Shown: positions 16,027 to 25,182 of the stretch, piece after piece
Position numbering within the stretch: position 1 is the first letter of the stretch
Layout of the letters: each line of letters opens with the position of its first letter
NCBI GenBank assembly: GCA_023432805.1
Contig: JAEYUG010000091.1
Coordinates: 1-37,288 of the forward strand
Source of the DNA: Bacteroidota bacterium
Lineage (GTDB): Bacteria; Bacteroidota; Ignavibacteria; SZUA-365
DNA length: 37,288 nt
Reading direction: 5' to 3'
Notes under the pieces: model-generated
What the model was told of the DNA's origin: nothing
Databases searched by the model: none
What the model saw: only the letters and a program-made list of their open reading frames with translations
Program-made: the position numbers and the translations under genes

Positions 16027-17346
16027 ATGGCAACACCCATCGTCGCAATCGTCGGACGCCCGAACGTCGGCAAATCCACGCTCTTCAACCGCATTCTCGG
16101 CGTGCGCAAGGCCATCGTTCATGACGAGGCCGGCGTCACACGCGACCGCCACTACGGTGAATCTGACTGGGCCGGTCACGACTTCATCCTGATCGACACG
16201 GGCGGCTTCGTCCCAGACTCCGACGACGTGTTCGAGCGCGCCATCCGCGAGCAGGTCGCACTTTCGATTGCCGAGGCCACGGTCATCGTGTTCATGGTCG
16301 ACGTGAAGGAAGGCGTTCTTCCCATCGACGAGGAAATCGCCCGCATGCTGCGCAAGAGCGGCAAGCGCGTCGTGCTCACCACCAACAAGGTCGACAGCGA
16401 GAAGCACGTCGATAGCGGTCACGAGTTTTACGCGCTCGGTCTCGGCGAGCCCTTTCCCGTCAGTGCCGCGACAGGCCGCAACACCGGCGATCTGCTCGAC
16501 CGCATTGTCGAGGGATTCCCTCCCTCGGTCGAGCGCGAGGATCCCGATCGCATGCAGTTGGCCATCATCGGCCGTCCGAATGTCGGGAAATCGTCGATCA
16601 CCAATGCGCTGCTCGGCCGCGACCGCTCGATCGTCACCGATATCGCCGGCACGACCCGTGACTCGATCGACACGGTCTACCCGTACTTCGGTCGCGAGAT
16701 CGTGCTGATCGACACGGCGGGACTCCGCCGCCGAAGCAAGGTGCGCGAGAACCTCGAGTTCTTCTCCACACTGCGTACGCTCAAGAGCATCCAGCGCTGC
16801 GACGTGGCGCTCTGTCTGATCGACGCAACGGCGGGGCTGACCCATCAGGACATCGACGTGTTCACCGAAGCCTCGGGACATCACAAGGGACTCGTGCTCG
16901 GCATCAACAAGTGGGATCTGATCGAGAAGGACGACAAGACGGCCAAGAAGTTCATCGACGACATCCGCGACCGTCTCAAGATGTTCGACTATGTGCCGAT
17001 CATCACATTGTCAGCCATCACAAAGCAGCGTGTCTACAAGGCGCTCGACATGTGTCTGAAGGTGGACGAAGAGCGCAAGAAGCGCGTTCCCACCTCGGAA
17101 TTGAACGAGGTACTCCTCGAAATCCTGCGAACCACGCCGCCCCCCTCGACACCGACAGGACGCGAGGTGAAAATCCGCTACATCACGCAGGTGCGCGAGG
17201 CGCCGCCCGTCATCGTCTTCTTCACCAACGAGGCGAAGTACATCCCTGAAAGTTACCGTCGCTTCGTCGAGCGCAGCATCCGCGCGCACTTCGGCTTCGA
17301 GGGCGTGCCCCTCGTGGTGCAGTTCCGCACCGGCAAGCCGGCCTGA
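16027..17346 (+). CDS. der: Ribosome-associated GTPase Der (EngA)
   Basis: A 439-residue protein with two tandem GTPase domains, the hallmark of Der, needed for 50S subunit assembly. Domain 1 has GRPNVGKST (10-18), DTGGF and NKVD; domain 2 has GRPNVGKSS (182-190), DTAGLRRRSKV and NKWD. The C-terminal KH-like domain contains IRYITQ and ends FEGVPLVVQFR. ATG 16027 starts right at the conserved MATPIVAIVGRPNVGK; an in-frame GTG at 15991 would add 12 unconserved residues. Length is normal. It stands between two intergenic hairpins and is probably transcribed alone; a TATATTGA sequence at 15983-15990 is a weak -7 candidate. Confidence 0.97.
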   Translation: MATPIVAIVGRPNVGKSTLFNRILGVRKAIVHDEAGVTRDRHYGESDWAGHDFILIDTGGFVPDSDDVFERAIREQVALSIAEATVIVFMVDVKEGVLPIDEEIARMLRKSGKRVVLTTNKVDSEKHVDSGHEFYALGLGEPFPVSAATGRNTGDLLDRIVEGFPPSVEREDPDRMQLAIIGRPNVGKSSITNALLGRDRSIVTDIAGTTRDSIDTVYPYFGREIVLIDTAGLRRRSKVRENLEFFSTLRTLKSIQRCDVALCLIDATAGLTHQDIDVFTEASGHHKGLVLGINKWDLIEKDDKTAKKFIDDIRDRLKMFDYVPIITLSAITKQRVYKALDMCLKVDEERKKRVPTSELNEVLLEILRTTPPPSTPTGREVKIRYITQVREAPPVIVFFTNEAKYIPESYRRFVERSIRAHFGFEGVPLVVQFRTGKPA

Positions 17347-17354
17347 CAATTCTG

Positions 17355-17383
17355 CGGCCGGATGAGAACGGTTCGTCCGGCCG
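17355..17383 (+). terminator. Hairpin downstream of der
   Basis: CGGCCGGA (17355-17362) pairs with TCCGGCCG (17376-17383) around a 13-nt loop, 9 nt after the stop. There is no T-run, so it is a terminator candidate of uncertain strength. Confidence 0.4.
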
Positions 17384-17438
17384 TGATGTTGTAGCAGGGA
17401 GGCGTCCACGTGACGCGGCATTACACACAGGAGTCGCC

Positions 17439-19358
17439 ATGAGCGAAAACACCCAGAACAAGAACACTCCGAAGCGAGGCGAAACACCGTCGCGCAATCC
17501 CTTCCAGATGGGCGGCATGTCACCAACCATGCGGTGGGTGCTCGTCGCCGTCCTCGTTCTCTTCGTCATGCAGATCGGCCTGCGCTATCTCGCCGGTGGC
17601 GCAGCCGTACCCTACAGCACCTTCAAGCAGAACGTCACCGCCGGAAAGGTCGCCCGCGTCGACATCGACGGAGCCATGCTCACCGCCTATCCGAAGGGCA
17701 CCGACGGCAAGGCGAAGACCGATGCCCCCTACTCGGTCGTGCTGCCCGGACAGGTCGAGGATCCCACACTCATGACACTGCTCGAAAGCAACGGTGTACA
17801 GGTCGTCGCGATCCAGGATACATCGGGCATGTGGACGACCATCATCTGGTTCATCATCCCGCTCGGCGTCATGCTCGCCCTCTTCTGGATGATGAACATG
17901 CGCATGCGCGCGCAGGGCGGCGGCTCAGGCGGACTCCTCTCCATGGGCAAGCTCAACGCCGAGGCCTATACGAAGGAGAAGGTCAAGACCACCTTCGCAG
18001 ATGTGGCCGGCATGAAGGAGCAGAAGGAGGCCCTCTACGAAATCATCCACTTCCTCAAGCGGCCGGAAGATTTCAAGAAGCTGGGGGGAACAACGCCGAA
18101 AGGGGTCCTCCTCGTCGGTCCGCCCGGAACCGGAAAGACCCTCGTGGCCCGCGCCGTCGCAGGGGAAGCCGACGTTCCATTCTTCCATGTTGCGGGATCG
18201 CAGTTCCTCGAAATGCTTGTCGGTGTCGGAGCCTCGCGCGTGCGCGATCTGTTCGCCACGGCAAAGAAGAATGCGCCATGCATCGTCTTCGTCGATGAGA
18301 TCGATTCGATCGGCCGCCGCCGCGGCGGTATGCAGGGATTCTACGGTGGCGGTGCGAGCGAGATGGAGCAGACGCTCAACCAGCTCCTCTCGGAGATGGA
18401 CGGATTCGAACCAAACGAAGATGTGATTGTCATGGCCGCCACCAACCAGCCCGACGTGCTCGATCCCGCCCTGCTGCGCCCCGGCCGCTTCGACCGGCGC
18501 ATCGCCATTGATCTGCCGAATCTCGCCGAGCGCGAAGAGATCCTCGCAGTGCACCTGCGCAAGGTTCCCCTCGCCGCCGATGTGGAGGTGCGAGCCCTCG
18601 CGCGCATGACACCGGGCAACTCCGGTGCGGATTTGAAGAACCTTGTCAACGAAGCCGCCATCCTCGGCTCCAAGAAGCGCCGTGACGCCGTTGCGATGGA
18701 AGACTTCCACACCGCACTCGACACCATCATGCTCGGACACGTGCGCTCGAGCCTCATCCTCAGTGAGGACGAAAAGCGCCGCACCGCCTACCACGAAGCG
18801 GGTCACGCGCTCATCGCCCGGTCCATGCCCGGTTCCGATCCCGTCACCAAGGTTACGATCGTCCCGCGGGGTCGAGCCCTCGGCGTAACCATGCAGACAC
18901 CGGTTGACGAACGCCACAACTACACCAAGGACTACCTCCTCGACCGGCTGGTCGTTCTGCTCGGCGGACGCGCAGCCGAGCAGGTCGTCTACGGGACGAT
19001 CTCAACCGGTGCCGAGAACGACCTGATGCACTGCACGACACTCGCACGCAACATGGTGGCGCGCTACGGCATGAGCGACGTGGTAGGCAACCTCTCCCTG
19101 ATGGATCCCTCCGGAGACAACTATCTCGGCGAGAATCCCTTCGCACAGCAGCGGAACTTCAGCGACGAGACCCTGCGCGCCGTCGACACGGAAACCCGCC
19201 GCTTCATCGACGAAGCCTACGCACGCGCTGTCGCAATGCTGACCGAACGGCGCGAATCGCTCGAAGTCATCGCCGAGGCCCTCGTTGCGCACGAGATCAT
19301 CGATGGCGTCGACCTCACCTCCCTGATCGAAACCGGCGCCATGCCCCTGCGAGGCTGA
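17439..19358 (+). CDS. ftsH: ATP-dependent zinc metalloprotease FtsH
   Basis: A 639-residue membrane-bound AAA+ protease for quality control of membrane proteins. Two transmembrane helices (about 31-48 and 128-148) flank a small periplasmic domain. AAA elements are present: Walker A GPPGTGKT (227-234), the pore motif FLEM (usual FVEM) before LVGVGASRVRDLF, Walker B IVFVDEID, and the second region of homology ending RPGRFDRR. A Gly-rich insert (GGMQGFYGGGASE) replaces the common short GAG.GGG loop after RR. The protease zinc motif HEAGH is at 452-456, and GTISTGAENDL marks the third ligand region. AGGAG at 17429-17433 sets the start. Length and order are canonical. Confidence 0.97.
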   Translation: MSENTQNKNTPKRGETPSRNPFQMGGMSPTMRWVLVAVLVLFVMQIGLRYLAGGAAVPYSTFKQNVTAGKVARVDIDGAMLTAYPKGTDGKAKTDAPYSVVLPGQVEDPTLMTLLESNGVQVVAIQDTSGMWTTIIWFIIPLGVMLALFWMMNMRMRAQGGGSGGLLSMGKLNAEAYTKEKVKTTFADVAGMKEQKEALYEIIHFLKRPEDFKKLGGTTPKGVLLVGPPGTGKTLVARAVAGEADVPFFHVAGSQFLEMLVGVGASRVRDLFATAKKNAPCIVFVDEIDSIGRRRGGMQGFYGGGASEMEQTLNQLLSEMDGFEPNEDVIVMAATNQPDVLDPALLRPGRFDRRIAIDLPNLAEREEILAVHLRKVPLAADVEVRALARMTPGNSGADLKNLVNEAAILGSKKRRDAVAMEDFHTALDTIMLGHVRSSLILSEDEKRRTAYHEAGHALIARSMPGSDPVTKVTIVPRGRALGVTMQTPVDERHNYTKDYLLDRLVVLLGGRAAEQVVYGTISTGAENDLMHCTTLARNMVARYGMSDVVGNLSLMDPSGDNYLGENPFAQQRNFSDETLRAVDTETRRFIDEAYARAVAMLTERRESLEVIAEALVAHEIIDGVDLTSLIETGAMPLRG

Positions 19359-19486
19359 GACATGGTTTGACTATGCACGCTCCACCGTCGCGCTCGTCGT
19401 CGTTACAGCACGTGCCATGTTCTGCGTCTGCCTCTTCCGCACAGGCCCGGTGACGGATCTGCCGCTGGCTGTGATGTTCAGAAGCC

Positions 19487-20851
19487 TCAAGCGGGACGGC
19501 GGGCGAGACGGGCGGCGAAGGAGCCGTCCATCCGATGGCGATGGGGATAGGTCTCGATGCAGCCATCGGCATTGACCAGCTGGGCGTGCACATATCCATT
19601 CGCATTCTCGATCTCGAAGTCGGGATGCCGCTCGAGAAAGGCGCGCACCTGCCACATGTTCTCCTCCGGCTCGATCGTGCACGTGCTGTAGATCAGCACA
19701 CCACCAGGCTTGACGAGCCGCGCCGCGTTGTCGAGGATCTCGCGCTGCAGGTCGACGAGCTGTGTGATGTCGTCCGATTCACGCTTCCATTTGATGTCGG
19801 GTTTCTTGCTCAACACGCCGAGACCGGAACACGGTGCGTCGACCAGCACGACGTCTGCGGGATCGAGGTCCACTGTCGCGGCGTCGGCTTCGAGCGATTC
19901 GATGATCGTGATGCAGAGACGCTCTGCATTCTGACGCACGAGATTGAGCCGTGTGTCGTACTTGTCGACGGCGATGATGCGACCTTCGTTCTTCATGAGC
20001 TCCGCGGCATGCAGCGCCTTGCCCCCCGGTGCCGAGCAGAGATCGATCACGGTCGCTCCGGGTGCGGGACGCATGAGTCGACCGACCAGACCGGCACTTT
20101 CATCCTGCACGCTGAAGCGGCCCTCGGTGTAGACCCGCGCCTGCCGGAGATTCGGCAGGTTGCGCACCGTCACGAAACTGTCGAGGAAGAAGCAGCGTCG
20201 GTAGTCGACACCCATCTCCGCGAGATCGTTGATGAACGTGTCGAAATCCGTCCGCAGCGCGTTCGGACGCAGCGTGAGAAAGGGCCGGATGTTGTTGGCC
20301 TTCAGCAGACTCTCGGTCTGCTCGAAGCCGAAACGGGTGTGCCAGCGCTTGACCAGCCACATGGGATGCGAGTGCACCACCGACAAGTACTGCTGTTCGT
20401 CGTTGGTGGCAAGGGGATAACGGATGTTCTCGACGTTGCGCGCGATGTTGCGCAACAGACCGTTGATCGTGTCGGCCAGCCGCTGACCGCGGAACTTCTT
20501 GACAAACTCCACCGCCTCGTTTACCGCGGCGTGATGCGGGATGCGCGTCAGAAACAGAATCTGGTACAGCCCCACCCGCAGTGCGTTGCGCACGTTCGGC
20601 ACAACCTTCGAATACTGCCCGTGGTAGAACCCGGTCAGTACCCAGTCGAGCTTGCTCTGATTGCGCAACACGCCGTGGACAAGTTCGTTGAGCAGACGCT
20701 TGTCGAGCGGATTGAAGTCGCTCGCATTCATCTCCGCATCGAGGAGCTTGTCCAGATACGCGTCGGTACGCTCAATGCGCGTGAGAATTTTCACGGCGGT
20801 GCCGCGCACACCTTTGTAGAGATCCTTGATCTCGTCGAACTCGTTGTCCAT
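19487..20851 (-). CDS. rsmB: 16S rRNA (cytosine-C5)-methyltransferase RsmB-like
   Basis: A 454-residue SAM-dependent RNA m5C methyltransferase. The N-terminal NusB-like helical domain (about 15-160; RLLNELVHGVLRNQ, Q...L.RIP.HAAVNEAV) is typical of RsmB. The PUA-like linker leads to the Rossmann domain with the SAM motif DLCSAPGGK. The two catalytic cysteines are C341 in DAPCSGLG and C391 in STCTIEPEEN; their 50-residue spacing equals that of E. coli RsmB. The C-terminus (DGSFAARLAR) is the usual DGFF.A.L variant. It follows the GlmU-like gene by 18 bp and is probably co-transcribed with it. It converges with ftsH across 128 bp in which I see no convincing terminator. Confidence 0.93.
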   Translation of the reverse strand: MDNEFDEIKDLYKGVRGTAVKILTRIERTDAYLDKLLDAEMNASDFNPLDKRLLNELVHGVLRNQSKLDWVLTGFYHGQYSKVVPNVRNALRVGLYQILFLTRIPHHAAVNEAVEFVKKFRGQRLADTINGLLRNIARNVENIRYPLATNDEQQYLSVVHSHPMWLVKRWHTRFGFEQTESLLKANNIRPFLTLRPNALRTDFDTFINDLAEMGVDYRRCFFLDSFVTVRNLPNLRQARVYTEGRFSVQDESAGLVGRLMRPAPGATVIDLCSAPGGKALHAAELMKNEGRIIAVDKYDTRLNLVRQNAERLCITIIESLEADAATVDLDPADVVLVDAPCSGLGVLSKKPDIKWKRESDDITQLVDLQREILDNAARLVKPGGVLIYSTCTIEPEENMWQVRAFLERHPDFEIENANGYVHAQLVNADGCIETYPHRHRMDGSFAARLARRPA

Positions 20852-20869
20852 ACGGCGAAAGGCTGATGG

Positions 20870-22177
20870 TTATGTGGATGGTGCGAAACGCGACCGCTGT
20901 GGTTCAGTGGCCGCAAACACATGCGCGAGGAGTTCGCGCTCGGTGTCGGTGAGTGTCAGACCGCGCCGCTGCATTACGGCGGACGCCGTGCGCAGGAAAC
21001 GGTCGAGGTCGTAGGTGACGAGGCCGGCGGCCCCGCCCCACGAAAAGCTCGGGAGGTATTTCGGCGGGAAGTCCCCGCCGTACAAATTGCAGCCGACCCC
21101 GGCCGAGGTGCCGGTGTTCAGCATGGTGTTGATGCCGGTCTTCGTGTGATCGGCAAGGATGCTGCCGAGAAACATCCGCCCGGTGTCGTGGTCGACACCT
21201 TCGAGCGTCATGCGCACCGGGGAGTAGTTGTTCTTCAGATCACTCGTGTTCGTGTCGGCGCCGAGATTCGTCCATGCCGCGAAATACGAATGTCCCGCGA
21301 AGCCCTCGTGTTGCTTGTTCGCGTACGAGTGGAAGATCACATCCTCCACCTCGCCGCCGACCTTGCAAACGGGACCGATGCTCGTGCCCTCATACACCTT
21401 CGCGCCCGCCTTGATGCGCGAGCCGCGCCCGACGTAGACCGGACCCCGCACGATCGCGCCGTGCATGATTTCCGCGCCCGCGTCGATGATCACGGGACCC
21501 TCGACCGGATCCACGATCGCGCCGGCGGCGATCACCACGTCCGCACCCACGTACACCTGTGCAGCATCGCACACGATCGCGTGCGGCGAGATGCGCGCAG
21601 TCGGATCCACCGTCCCCATCGCAAACAACCCCGCGTCGGATGCGAGCATGCGCCGGTTGTGCCCGATCGCATCCCAGGGCCTGCGCAGCACCGGCACCTC
21701 GAGCGTGACGAACGCGAGTGCGACTGCGTGTGCAAGCACAGCGCGCACAATGGGCTCCTCCGCCGGCATCGATCCGGAAAGTCCTTGCGCAAGCAACGCC
21801 CCGAACGCTGCGTGCAGCGCCGGAGAATGACAGGCCACGGCAATGAGATCGCCGTCACTGGTGAGGAATGCTGTGTCGGATGTCGTGGAGGACAGCACCC
21901 GTGCAGCCGCCAGATCGAGCAGCGCACGTCCGCTCACACACAGACATCCGGGGGAAGCCTCCGCCGCCGCAACCAAGTTGACAGCCGCTCCGCTCCGCTC
22001 GCGCATCACGTCTGCAAGGTGCGGGCGGACGGCAAGTGCGATCGTTGCATCGGCAAACAGACGCTCCGCGCGTTCACGTGCAGTGAACACACCGCAGCGC
22101 ATGTCGAAGTCGGAATTGACATGCGTCAGAGGCAGCAGCGACGGCTGCGAGGTATCTTCGTAGAGGATGATGTGCAT
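20870..22177 (-). CDS. GlmU-family protein: sugar nucleotidyltransferase N-terminus plus left-handed beta-helix
   Basis: A 435-residue protein. The N-terminus MHIILYEDTSQPSLLPLT followed by D.R.GVFTARERAERLF is the pattern of the Bacteroidetes-type sugar nucleotidyltransferase domain, which lacks the classic GxGTRM loop of GlmU. From about residue 195 hexapeptide repeats form a left-handed beta-helix (ARISPHAIVCDAAQVYVGADVV...), with conserved acetyltransferase-like segments (KVGGEVEDVIFHSYANKQHEGF, LGADTNTSDLKNNYSPV, TKTGINTMLNTG). It probably makes or modifies a nucleotide sugar for the cell envelope; the substrate is not known. ATG 22177 is chosen over the longer frame because a promoter lies at 22198-22227. 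Confidence 0.88.
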   Translation of the reverse strand: MHIILYEDTSQPSLLPLTHVNSDFDMRCGVFTARERAERLFADATIALAVRPHLADVMRERSGAAVNLVAAAEASPGCLCVSGRALLDLAAARVLSSTTSDTAFLTSDGDLIAVACHSPALHAAFGALLAQGLSGSMPAEEPIVRAVLAHAVALAFVTLEVPVLRRPWDAIGHNRRMLASDAGLFAMGTVDPTARISPHAIVCDAAQVYVGADVVIAAGAIVDPVEGPVIIDAGAEIMHGAIVRGPVYVGRGSRIKAGAKVYEGTSIGPVCKVGGEVEDVIFHSYANKQHEGFAGHSYFAAWTNLGADTNTSDLKNNYSPVRMTLEGVDHDTGRMFLGSILADHTKTGINTMLNTGTSAGVGCNLYGGDFPPKYLPSFSWGGAAGLVTYDLDRFLRTASAVMQRRGLTLTDTERELLAHVFAATEPQRSRFAPST

Positions 22178-22197
22178 CGAGGTGCGGTCTAACTTTT

Positions 22198-22227
22198 GAA
22201 AGTACGAATGCACGCCCGATTTGGCAA
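22198..22227 (-). promoter_or_regulatory. Promoter of the GlmU-like / rsmB operon
   Basis: Read on the minus strand: TTG (22227-22225), 20 nt, TACTTTC (22204-22198), the same spacing as the other promoters in this window. The leader to ATG 22177 would be about 15 nt. Confidence 0.5.
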
Positions 22228-22246
22228 CACACCCGAAAGGTCGATA

Positions 22247-22274
22247 GAAAGGTCGGTGGACGTCCTCGTCCACC
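22247..22274 (-). repeat. Dispersed hairpin repeat, copy 1
   Basis: GAAAGG, two variable bases, then GGTGGACGTCCTCGTCCACC (22255-22274), a hairpin with an 8-bp stem and 4-nt loop. It lies 54 nt after the stop of the GH20-like gene on the minus strand. A copy identical at 26 of 28 positions is at 25145-25172. It may act as a terminator or a REP-like element. Confidence 0.7.
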
Positions 22275-22328
22275 CTGCACCCACCGCACATCCGTCAATG
22301 GCGGACGAGGCGTATGCCCTCCGGTATC

Positions 22329-25109
22329 CTATTCCTTCACCACCACCCGACTTCTCGTACCCCTCCCATCACCCACCGTCAGCATGTATACCCCCGGCCC
22401 GAGCGTCGACATCCCGAGCTGCAGCATCGTCGTGCCACCTGCTGCAGGACGCCCCTCCCGCAGCACCACGCGCCCGAGCACATCCCGCACCTCGACGTGC
22501 ACCTCGCGCACACCCGGCGTCCGCAGATCGACCCACGCACCGCTTCCCCCGATGGGATGCGGGTGTACGCCAAGAATTTCGAAGTCCGACGAGGGATCCC
22601 CCACCTCGACACTCGTGGGAATCGCCCCGAGCTCGTAGTACACCGAATCCCCAAGCGGCACGCGCGAGGTGAAGCCCCGGTTGTCGGTCGCCGTCACGTA
22701 CCATTGAATCCAGGTCGTGCTCGCATCGGTCGGCAGATCGATCGCGTAGAGGCTGTCGACCGCCGTCGGCAGCGACACACCCGTGAAGCGCAGGTTCGGC
22801 GCGGTGCGGGAAAGCAGCTGCGCGTTCTCGAGGCGCCAGTCGGGATCCCACCTGTCACCCGAAATGTCGACGTACATGGCCAGCGGCTGTCCGGGTGTCA
22901 GCCAGTTCGGGGGCGTGTGGCGGATGTGCGGCGCATGGGTCCACGCGTAGTCGGCGAACGCGTCGAGCTCGCGATAATCGGATTTCCATGTCGTGTATAT
23001 CATCCCCTCGATGCCCGCGATGCCGCGCATGCGCTCGCGCCAGCGGCGTATCTGCGCGGCATCCGCATCGTAGAACGGCGCGGTCACCTGCGCGAATCCG
23101 CGCCCGGAGAAAAACTCCATGCTGGGGATGTTCTTGGTGGCGGACCCGTTCCAGTTCACGATGCCGAGATCCTTCGGCACGAGATCGGCGCTGCCGCGCA
23201 GATCGCCGTTGACGAGGTAGTAGTTCTTCGCGACGGCATTGTGCTGCTCGTCGAACATGTCGCTCCACACCCACACGCGCGCGTCCGGCGAACGGCGGCG
23301 GATGATCTCCATGCAATGCCGCACGTTGTCGGCCAGCAGCTGCCCCGGCGTCAGGCCGCGCGCCAGATCCGCATCCTCCCAGTTCAGCACGCGGATCTCA
23401 TCGTGCTGCATGAACCAGCTGCGCGGGCGCACGAGGGAATCGAGCATGCGGAACTCCCGCTCGATGATCGGATACAACCCGGGCTCGGACATCGTCATCG
23501 TCACCTGTCCGTTGTAGATCGTTACCGTGTGGTGATACGACACCGCAATGCTGTCGCCCGCCGCCAGTGCACCTCCGGGAAGCACGCGCAGCGTGGGCGG
23601 CGTGTGCCAGCGCGTGTACTCGCCGCTCCACGGCACCACGCCGAGCAGGGGATCCCGCAGCGTGTCGTAGTCGATCCCCTCGGTGTACAGCACCCGCGAC
23701 GTGGCGTGCGTCACCACGAGCGGCGTGCCCGGCCTGCGCAGCAGATTCACGAAGGGCACCTCCTCGATCGCGAGATCGTCCCACCAGATCCGCCCCTCAC
23801 GTGCACCCCACACGCCCCAATACACGCCGAGCGTGTCCACGTCAAGCGAATTGAAGGTGATGTCGAGCTGCCGCCAGCCGCCGGTAGTGGACGGCACGCC
23901 CAGCTCGCTGAACGCGAGACTGCGTCCGTCGGTCGTCAGCACCGCGATATTCACCCCGCTGGCGGGAACGAGATTCTCGGTGCGCACCCACGCGCGCACA
24001 TGGTACAACGTGAACGGCGCCACCCGCGTCCAGTAGCTCACGCGCCCGTTGCCGTTCTGGGGATCCACAGCGGCGAAGTTCTCGAAGCGGATGGATGCGC
24101 GGCCGCCATGCCGCTGCACCGTGTCAGCGAAACTCATCGCACCCGGCGCATCCACAAAGCGGAAGCCCCCGAACACGTTGCCCGCGAACTGCTCGAAGCC
24201 GCCGTTCGGGGGAGTCGTCGTACGGTGTGGCACGAGCCGCGCCGTGTCGGCCTCGATCACGAAACGCTGCGCGCGGACCGGAAGTCCCGCCGCGTAGTTC
24301 GGATCGTGATACAGCATCGCATTCGAATACCCGAAGGGCATCACACCGGGAATGATCTCGAGCCCGAGCGCATCGGCATGCCGCACGAGCGCGGTGAGCG
24401 AGTCGAGGTAAAAGCGCGGCACCGTGGTGATGCGCGCGAACTTCGAGTCGTTGAGATGCACCGCGTTCAGCCGCAGCGAATCGGCCCGCGCCCAGAGCGC
24501 CCGCGCGGCATCGACGTTGTGCGGCACCTGAAGATTGGCGGAGTGGTAGAACCAGCGCTGCGGAAACTCGGGTGCATCAACAATGCGGAAGGGCTGCAGC
24601 CAGCCGCTGACGCTCACCCCAAACAGCTCGGCGAACGCGCGCGCACCGTAGCGGAGGCCGCGCACATCGCTGCCGACGAGCAGCACACGCATCGGCGTGC
24701 AGTCGAGCGCATAGCCTTCGGGACCTGGGTACGTCGCCGTCACCACCAGCCGCTGATCCGGAAGCGCTGCGAGCATGGTATTGAGGAAGGCACCGTGCAG
24801 GCCGATGAAGATGCCTGCGCCGAGCGAATCGTCAGCGGACCACACCCGCACCTCCAGCGTATCCAGCATCCGCGCGCGGAAGCCTCCGTTGATGATCGCC
24901 GCCGCTTCGCGTGCCGCACGGGCCTCGCCGGGCGCGGCAGCGGGATCAACGAGAATCGGGAGTCCCGCTGCATGCGACCACACCGCCGAGAAGTACAGCC
25001 GTTCATACGCCGCCCTCGGCTGCGGATGCAGCCGGTGCAGCAGCGTCTGCGCCATGCCAGTCGCCGCCCACAGCAGCACCCCGAGCACCACCATCACCAC
25101 ACCACGCAT
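22329..25109 (-). CDS. Secreted GH20-like glycoside hydrolase with inserted carbohydrate-binding-like domain and T9SS sorting domain
   Basis: A 926-residue protein with a signal peptide (1-20, cut near GMAQ). Residues about 35-165 resemble the alpha/beta domain preceding GH20 barrels. A TIM-barrel begins at about 185 (RWFYHSANLQ, LRLNAVHLNDSKF, ADALGLEIIPG) and is interrupted at about 302-452 by a jelly-roll segment like CBM4/9 (NGGFEQF..., ending RIWWDDLAIEE). The barrel resumes near 545, where W-F-M-Q-H-D570-E571 supplies an Asp-Glu pair as used by GH20 hexosaminidases. An Ig-like domain and a C-terminal T9SS sorting domain (about 845-926; VRDVLGRVVLR, GPGVYMLTV) follow. The substrate is unproven; beta-N-acetylhexosaminides are the best guess. 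ATG 25109 is used because a -7 element covers the GTG at 25127; CCACCTC at 25112-25118 is its ribosome binding site complement. Confidence 0.72.
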   Translation of the reverse strand: MRGVVMVVLGVLLWAATGMAQTLLHRLHPQPRAAYERLYFSAVWSHAAGLPILVDPAAAPGEARAAREAAAIINGGFRARMLDTLEVRVWSADDSLGAGIFIGLHGAFLNTMLAALPDQRLVVTATYPGPEGYALDCTPMRVLLVGSDVRGLRYGARAFAELFGVSVSGWLQPFRIVDAPEFPQRWFYHSANLQVPHNVDAARALWARADSLRLNAVHLNDSKFARITTVPRFYLDSLTALVRHADALGLEIIPGVMPFGYSNAMLYHDPNYAAGLPVRAQRFVIEADTARLVPHRTTTPPNGGFEQFAGNVFGGFRFVDAPGAMSFADTVQRHGGRASIRFENFAAVDPQNGNGRVSYWTRVAPFTLYHVRAWVRTENLVPASGVNIAVLTTDGRSLAFSELGVPSTTGGWRQLDITFNSLDVDTLGVYWGVWGAREGRIWWDDLAIEEVPFVNLLRRPGTPLVVTHATSRVLYTEGIDYDTLRDPLLGVVPWSGEYTRWHTPPTLRVLPGGALAAGDSIAVSYHHTVTIYNGQVTMTMSEPGLYPIIEREFRMLDSLVRPRSWFMQHDEIRVLNWEDADLARGLTPGQLLADNVRHCMEIIRRRSPDARVWVWSDMFDEQHNAVAKNYYLVNGDLRGSADLVPKDLGIVNWNGSATKNIPSMEFFSGRGFAQVTAPFYDADAAQIRRWRERMRGIAGIEGMIYTTWKSDYRELDAFADYAWTHAPHIRHTPPNWLTPGQPLAMYVDISGDRWDPDWRLENAQLLSRTAPNLRFTGVSLPTAVDSLYAIDLPTDASTTWIQWYVTATDNRGFTSRVPLGDSVYYELGAIPTSVEVGDPSSDFEILGVHPHPIGGSGAWVDLRTPGVREVHVEVRDVLGRVVLREGRPAAGGTTMLQLGMSTLGPGVYMLTVGDGRGTRSRVVVKE

Positions 25110-25126
25110 CACCACCTCGCTTTTCA

Positions 25127-25134
25127 CAAAGATA
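25127..25134 (-). promoter_or_regulatory. -7 promoter element for the GH20-like gene
   Basis: TATCTTTG on the minus strand is a perfect match to TAnnTTTG. No TTG is present 20 nt upstream; instead the hairpin repeat occupies that area. A start near 25120 would exclude the GTG at 25127 as initiation codon. Confidence 0.45.
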
Positions 25135-25144
25135 CAACGAGCTC

Positions 25145-25172
25145 GAAAGGAGGGTGGACGTCCTCGTCCACC
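25145..25172 (-). repeat. Dispersed hairpin repeat, copy 2
   Basis: GAAAGG, two variable bases, GGTGGACGTCCTCGTCCACC (25153-25172). It lies 10 nt after the stop of the VWA-domain gene and directly upstream of the GH20-like gene's -7 element. No T-run follows on the minus strand. See copy 1 at 22247-22274. Confidence 0.7.
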
Positions 25173-25182
25173 GACCTCTCCC

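Noticed and set aside
25110..25127. GTG 25127 as start of the GH20-like protein
   Set aside because: It coincides with a TATCTTTG promoter element; ATG 25109 has a GAGG ribosome binding site and begins a standard signal peptide.
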